Source of the DNA: CAVPTL01 sp963708725
Lineage (GTDB): Bacteria; Actinomycetota; Thermoleophilia; Gaiellales; JAICJC01
Direction: 5' to 3'
Assembly: GCA_963708725.1 (NCBI GenBank)
Contig: CAVPTL010000018.1
Location: forward strand, 124,001 to 188,000
Length of the DNA stretch: 64,000 nucleotides
The notes under the pieces are model-generated. The model worked only from the letters and a program-made list of their open reading frames with translations, had not been told where the DNA came from and made no database searches. Shown here piece by piece: positions 60,312-64,000 of this stretch; position 1 is the first letter of the stretch, and every line of letters starts with the position of its first letter. The translations under genes and the position numbers were made by a program.

Positions 60312-62056
60312 CACACAGGCTCGAGTTCGAACAACGGCTGTCCGAACTCGACTGGTTCGGCATTCTCGACCAGGATCCGGCGAATCACACCGGAGTGATC
60401 GGATTTGAGCTCGTTGAAAAGCTTCATCGCCTCGAGGACGCAGAGCGTCTGGCCGACCACCACCGTGTCGCCCTCGGCCACGAACGCGGGCTGATCGGGC
60501 GACGGCGAGCGATAGAAGGTCCCCACCATCGGTGATTCGATCTTGAACGCCTCACTGACCGCGGTCTCGGTTGGCGCGGGAGTCTCGCCGGCCGCCGGCG
60601 CGGCTGCGAGCACCGGGCGCTCCTCCTGCTTTCGCACGGTGATCCGCACCGAGCCGTCTTCGATCGTGACCTCGCCGACGTCGGAGTCCTCCACCAGCTG
60701 GATCAGCTCGCGGATCCGCTCCGATTGAGCCGGCTCGAGCGACGCGTCCACGTCTGACTCTCGCTCACCTCGGCCACGCACGGTGGCGAGCAACCGCTCG
60801 GCGTCGGCACCGAACAGGGCGAGCAGGAGCAGGTCTTCCTCGCTCGCCGCCCCGGCGGACTCGCGCAGCTCGTCCATGTCGATGTCGGGCTCGGGATCAG
60901 GCGCGCCCGCATGCGCTCGGGCCTCGCTCGAGATCTCGAGCGGCGGACGTCCGTAGCTCCCCGACAGATAGCGCTTCATCTCCTCCGAGGCGTCGGCCCA
61001 GCGCCGCGCCGAGAGCACATGGCGCAGCGCCTGCCCGGCGAGAATGCCGCCGATCGGCTGGGCCAGCGGAGGCCGTCCGCAATCCTCGCGCACGATCTTC
61101 AGCTCGTCCAGCACCTCGTCCAGCCGGTCGCTGCCCATCGCCCGCCGAAGGCGCGTATCGAGATCTGCGACCAACCCGACCGGGAGCCGGTTTCGGGCGG
61201 CACGCAGCGTGATCCGCGGAGAGATTGACGCGGCCGGCATCTGGGAGTTGACGTGCTCGTCGATGAACTGCGACGCGTCCCACAGCCGCTCGGTGTCGAG
61301 GCCGTGCCCGATATCGAGTCCGGTCAGGGCCTCGCACAGGACTTCGCCGGGAACGCGGTTGAGCGAGTTGGCAACGGGATACGCGGCCACCGCGACCGGC
61401 GTCGCGCCGTCGCGGGCAGCCTCGATGGCCATGGCCAGGGCGCTCTCGCCCTGGCAGTAGAGCCCGACGGGCACCCCCGCCTCCTCGGCCAGCCGCGCCA
61501 CCACGCGGCCGCACGTCCCAGGATCGAGCGCGCCGGCGGGATCGTGCAGGAGCACGTGGTCGGCACCCAGCTCGGCGAGGCGCTTGGCTTTTTCGAGTAC
61601 CCGGTCGAGGTTGGCCATCTGCCCGGAGAAGGCAAGTCCGGCATACAGCCGGCCGCCGGCCTCGCGCACCGCCGCGGCCGCCGCGGTCAGGTTCTCGACG
61701 TCGTTGAGCGGGTCGTGCAGCCGGAAGATGTCGATTCCACTCTCTGCTGCGCACAGGATGAACCGCCGGGTCAGGTCATCCGATACCGGCTTGGAGCCGA
61801 CCAGGAACCGCCCGCGCAGCGCCATCTGAAGCGGCGTTCGCGTACATCGGGCCTTGAGGGCCCGCACCCGTTCCCAGGGGCTCTCGGTGCCGCGCTTGAC
61901 GGCCGCGTCGAAGCAGCCTCCGCCGGTGACCTCCAGCGCCTCGAAACCGGCTGCGTCGAGAATCTCCGCCACGTCGAGTACGGCCGACGTCGAAATGGTG
62001 CCTGCAAGTGGCTGCTGCGACAGCAGCCGGACGGTGGTGTCAACCAGCCTGGTCAC
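60311..62056 (-). CDS. accB: Degenerate OadA/PycB-type carboxyltransferase fused to biotin carboxyl carrier protein
   Basis: 581 residues. About 1-250 is a carboxyltransferase barrel and 260-430 a PYC/OADA conserved domain, recognisable by TPLQMALRGRFLVGS and FRLHDPLNDVENLTAA. About 455-581 is a complete AccB-type BCCP with the biotin Lys 545 in CVLEAMKLFNEL. The barrel has lost its metal site: the usual RDAHQS is RLLSQQ (10-15), the KDMAG lysine is HDPAG (171-175), and HxH is YCQ (200-202). So it probably carries biotin for AccC while the barrel is inert or structural. ATGA overlap with efp. Confidence 0.85.
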   Translation of the reverse strand: MTRLVDTTVRLLSQQPLAGTISTSAVLDVAEILDAAGFEALEVTGGGCFDAAVKRGTESPWERVRALKARCTRTPLQMALRGRFLVGSKPVSDDLTRRFILCAAESGIDIFRLHDPLNDVENLTAAAAAVREAGGRLYAGLAFSGQMANLDRVLEKAKRLAELGADHVLLHDPAGALDPGTCGRVVARLAEEAGVPVGLYCQGESALAMAIEAARDGATPVAVAAYPVANSLNRVPGEVLCEALTGLDIGHGLDTERLWDASQFIDEHVNSQMPAASISPRITLRAARNRLPVGLVADLDTRLRRAMGSDRLDEVLDELKIVREDCGRPPLAQPIGGILAGQALRHVLSARRWADASEEMKRYLSGSYGRPPLEISSEARAHAGAPDPEPDIDMDELRESAGAASEEDLLLLALFGADAERLLATVRGRGERESDVDASLEPAQSERIRELIQLVEDSDVGEVTIEDGSVRITVRKQEERPVLAAAPAAGETPAPTETAVSEAFKIESPMVGTFYRSPSPDQPAFVAEGDTVVVGQTLCVLEAMKLFNELKSDHSGVIRRILVENAEPVEFGQPLFELEPV

Positions 62057-62610
62057 GCCCGCGAGATGTAGCGCGCCTCACGCGTGTCGACCTTGATCGT
62101 CTCGCCCACGTTGACGAACATCGGCACCTGCACGACCGCGCCGGTCTCGAGCGTCGCAGGCTTGGTCACGTTGGAGACGGTGTCGCCCCTGACCCCCGGT
62201 TCGGTCTCGGTGACCTCGAGCTCGACCGACGCCGGAAGCTGCACCGAGGTCGGTTTGCCGTCGACCAGCAGTAGCTGGACGGTGTCGTTCTCGCGCATGA
62301 ACCGCAGCTCGTCAGCGAGCGTGTCGAGCGGGAGATGGATCTGCTCGAACGTCTCGGAATCCATCAGCACAACGTCGGTGCCGTCGTTGTAGATGTAGCT
62401 GACGTTGGTCACCTCGGTGCGCACGCGCTGCATCTTCTCGCCTGCGCGAAACGTCTTGTCGACAACGCCGCCCGAGCTCAGCGCCTTCAGCTTGGTGCGC
62501 ACGAATGCGCCACCCTTGCCGGGCTTGACGTGCTGGAACTCGACGATGCGGTAGACGATCCCGTCGATCGAGATATGCATGCCGTTTTTGAACTCGTTTG
62601 TGGAAATCAT
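62053..62610 (-). CDS. efp: Elongation factor P
   Basis: Relieves ribosome stalling at polyproline. 185 residues, three beta-barrel domains. Tip loop HVKPGKGGAFVRTK, where the Lys is the site modified in some bacteria; no modification genes are near. C-terminal segment PGVRGDTVSNVTKPATLETGAVVQVP. It heads the efp-BCCP-accC-asp23-nusB run; TACACT ends 6 nt before the ATG. Confidence 0.97.
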   Translation of the reverse strand: MISTNEFKNGMHISIDGIVYRIVEFQHVKPGKGGAFVRTKLKALSSGGVVDKTFRAGEKMQRVRTEVTNVSYIYNDGTDVVLMDSETFEQIHLPLDTLADELRFMRENDTVQLLLVDGKPTSVQLPASVELEVTETEPGVRGDTVSNVTKPATLETGAVVQVPMFVNVGETIKVDTREARYISRA

Positions 62611-62616
62611 GGGATG

Positions 62617-62622
62617 AGTGTA
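62617..62622 (-). promoter_or_regulatory. -10 box (TACACT) of the efp-acc-nusB operon
   Basis: TACACT, 6 nt (CATCCC) and the efp ATG; no Shine-Dalgarno. Predicts a leaderless mRNA. Confidence 0.55.
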
Positions 62623-62636
62623 GTGAGCGCCGTCAC

Positions 62637-63731
62637 CTACGCGACGAGTTGAAGCTCCTTGGGATACGGCGTCAGCCGCTCCGCACCGGAGTCGGTGACG
62701 ATCACGAGATCCTCGATCCGCACCCCGCCGCGCCCCGGGACGTAGATGCCCGGCTCGACTGTGACGACCATGCCCGCCTCGAGAGTTGCGCGTGAGCTCG
62801 TCGCCAGCCGCGGGCCCTCATGGATCGCGAGGCCCACGCCGTGCCCAAGACCGTGACCGAAGTGGTCGCCGTGGCCTGCCGCCGCGATCAGATCGCGCGC
62901 GACGGCATCGACGTCGCGGCCGCCGGCACCCGGCTTCACCGCGTCCATGGCGGCGAGCTGGGCCTCGAGGCAGATTGCATAGATCTCGGCCAGATCGGCG
63001 TCCGGCTCACCGACAGCAAACGTGCGGGTGCAGTCCGAGGCGTATCCGTCGAGGAAACAGCCAAGGTCGATTGTCACCAGGGTGCCGGTGGAGATCACCG
63101 CCTCCGAGGGGTTGGCGTGCGGCATCGCACCGCGCTCGTGAGAAGCGACGATCGTCTCGAACGCCAGTCCGTCGGCGCCCAGCTCGTGGAACAGCTCTCG
63201 CACCCGCCAGGCCACGTCCAGCTCACGCTTGCCGCTCAATCCCTCGGCGGCGATCGCCTCGTACACCGGGGCGATCAACGCGGCCGAACGGCGGATCGCC
63301 TCGAGCTCCGATGCGTCTTTGACCAGCCGCAGCCCTTCGACGATATCGGCGGTCGCGACCAGCTCGAGTTCCGGGCCAAACGCGGCAACCAGCTTCTCGT
63401 AGAGCGCCACTGACACGTGCGCGCCCTCGAACCCGATACGGGTGGCACCGGGAGCCATCTCGGCGATGTGTTCGCCCAGGAACCGCGACGTCTCGCCTGC
63501 GAGCATCCGCACCGACATGAACTCAGCGATCGGCTCGGCCGCGGTGAGGTAGCGAAAGTCAGTCATGAACGTCGCCCCGTCGCCTCCGACCAGCACGAGT
63601 CCGTTCGAGCCGGCATAGCCCGTCAGGTAGCGCACGTTCACCAGCTCGGTGACGAGCAGCGCGTCGATCTCGTGGCCGTCGAGGGCTGCACGCACCCCGG
63701 CGACGCGACGGGAATAGTCGGGTGTCTTCAT
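62637..63731 (-). CDS. pepQ: M24B aminopeptidase/Xaa-Pro peptidase
   Basis: 364 residues from ATG. N-terminal creatinase-like domain (LVTELVNVRYLTGYAGSNG) and pita-bread catalytic domain with metal ligands in VTIDLGCFLDGYASDCTRTF, FGHGLGHGVGLAIHE, TVEPGIYVPG and GVRIEDLV. Whether it is an aminopeptidase P or a prolidase cannot be decided. pepQ followed by efp is a very common pair, both dealing with proline. Confidence 0.94.
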   Translation of the reverse strand: MKTPDYSRRVAGVRAALDGHEIDALLVTELVNVRYLTGYAGSNGLVLVGGDGATFMTDFRYLTAAEPIAEFMSVRMLAGETSRFLGEHIAEMAPGATRIGFEGAHVSVALYEKLVAAFGPELELVATADIVEGLRLVKDASELEAIRRSAALIAPVYEAIAAEGLSGKRELDVAWRVRELFHELGADGLAFETIVASHERGAMPHANPSEAVISTGTLVTIDLGCFLDGYASDCTRTFAVGEPDADLAEIYAICLEAQLAAMDAVKPGAGGRDVDAVARDLIAAAGHGDHFGHGLGHGVGLAIHEGPRLATSSRATLEAGMVVTVEPGIYVPGRGGVRIEDLVIVTDSGAERLTPYPKELQLVA

Positions 63732-64000
63732 TGCGAACTCCTGGAGAGATAGTCGAGCGCCTCGCGATACCCGTCGGCGCCGTGGCCGGTGATGCGATGG
63801 GAGACGACGTCCTCCATGACCGAATGGCGACGCCAGGGCTCGCGGGTCTCGATTGCGGACAGGTGCACCTCCACAATCGAGCCCGAGAAGATTTCGAGCG
63901 CGTCGCGGATCGCGTAGCTGTAGTGCGTCCATGCACCCGGGTTCACGATCAACCCGTCGGAGTCCTCGCAGGCGGTGTGAATGAAGCCGATGTACTCACC
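63728..64000 (-). CDS. aroQ: Type II 3-dehydroquinate dehydratase, 3' part (runs off right edge)
   Basis: Third step of the shikimate pathway. The last 90 codons are visible: the conserved GLIVNPGAWTHYSYAIRDAL and VEVHLSAIETREPWRRHS are diagnostic, then ITGHGADGYREALDYL. ATGA overlap with pepQ. The aroQ-pepQ-efp order is usual in Gram-positive bacteria. Confidence 0.93.
   Translation of the reverse strand, partial: GEYIGFIHTACEDSDGLIVNPGAWTHYSYAIRDALEIFSGSIVEVHLSAIETREPWRRHSVMEDVVSHRITGHGADGYREALDYLSRSSQ

Noticed and set aside
61990..62010. Third copy of the GGTGCCTGGCACC palindrome
   Set aside because: Only the left half (AATGGTGCCTG) is present and it lies inside the carboxyltransferase-BCCP gene, so it is probably chance.

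Overview
The window is a GC-rich, gene-dense stretch of core chromosome, mostly minus-strand operons. Gene content (SepF, DivIVA-family protein, YggT, ImuB and DnaE2 with Gram-positive LexA boxes, TANNNT promoter boxes just upstream of start codons, MurA with Asp in place of the catalytic Cys) points to an actinomycete. A two-subunit glycyl-tRNA synthetase and the mixture of operons suggest a deep branch such as Thermoleophilia/Solirubrobacterales; that placement is inference. I see no rRNA, tRNA, CRISPR array, insertion sequence or prophage.

Layout. 1-2.2 kb: 5' part of replicative dnaE (runs off the left edge), then two tiny unknown genes. 2.8-11.1 kb: a tightly overlapped operon rpsB-tsf-pyrH-frr-uppS-cdsA-(small gene)-dxr-rseP-ispG, joining translation, UMP supply, isoprenoid, phospholipid and site-2 protease functions. 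11.2-15.3 kb: envelope and division genes (rluD, lspA, a DksA/TraR zinc finger, a DivIVA-like protein, yggT, proC, sepF). 15.3-23.2 kb: yggS, an orphan DNA methyltransferase, a 1106-residue DHH-CBS-CCA-PgeF fusion, ridA, hisD, murA. 23.3-26.8 kb: HD-domain protein, class-V aminotransferase, EEP-family nuclease/phosphatase, an unknown gene and dedA.

26.8-33.6 kb is a DNA-damage region. imuB, a small DUF6504-like gene and dnaE2 each carry their own LexA-type operator, with ctaA, a zinc-ribbon gene and a 102-residue unknown gene between them. This looks like a dispersed mutasome in which no imuA' gene is visible. 33.6-35.6 kb holds a membrane-anchored protein, two paralogous single-span mini-proteins and a secreted unknown protein.

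35.6-49.6 kb: comB-ppdK-ppsR, glyS (frameshifted)-glyQ, recO, mutM, deoA, deoB, a double GNAT protein, xerD and ald. 49.6-64 kb: a peptidase T-like gene, an M32 carboxypeptidase, pyrG, recN, nadK, tlyA, ispA, xseB, nusB, asp23, accC, a degenerate carboxyltransferase-BCCP fusion, efp, pepQ and the 3' part of aroQ at the right edge.

The most unusual signals are: a carboxyltransferase-BCCP fusion that has lost its metal-binding residues; the three-operator SOS mutasome with one operator inside a coding sequence; a hairpin that fills the gap between Shine-Dalgarno and ATG of the DivIVA-like gene; tlyA with no ATG/GTG/TTG before its S4 domain; the DHH-CBS-CCA-PgeF fusion; and a recurring TANNNT box 6-10 nt before start codons, which predicts many leaderless transcripts.
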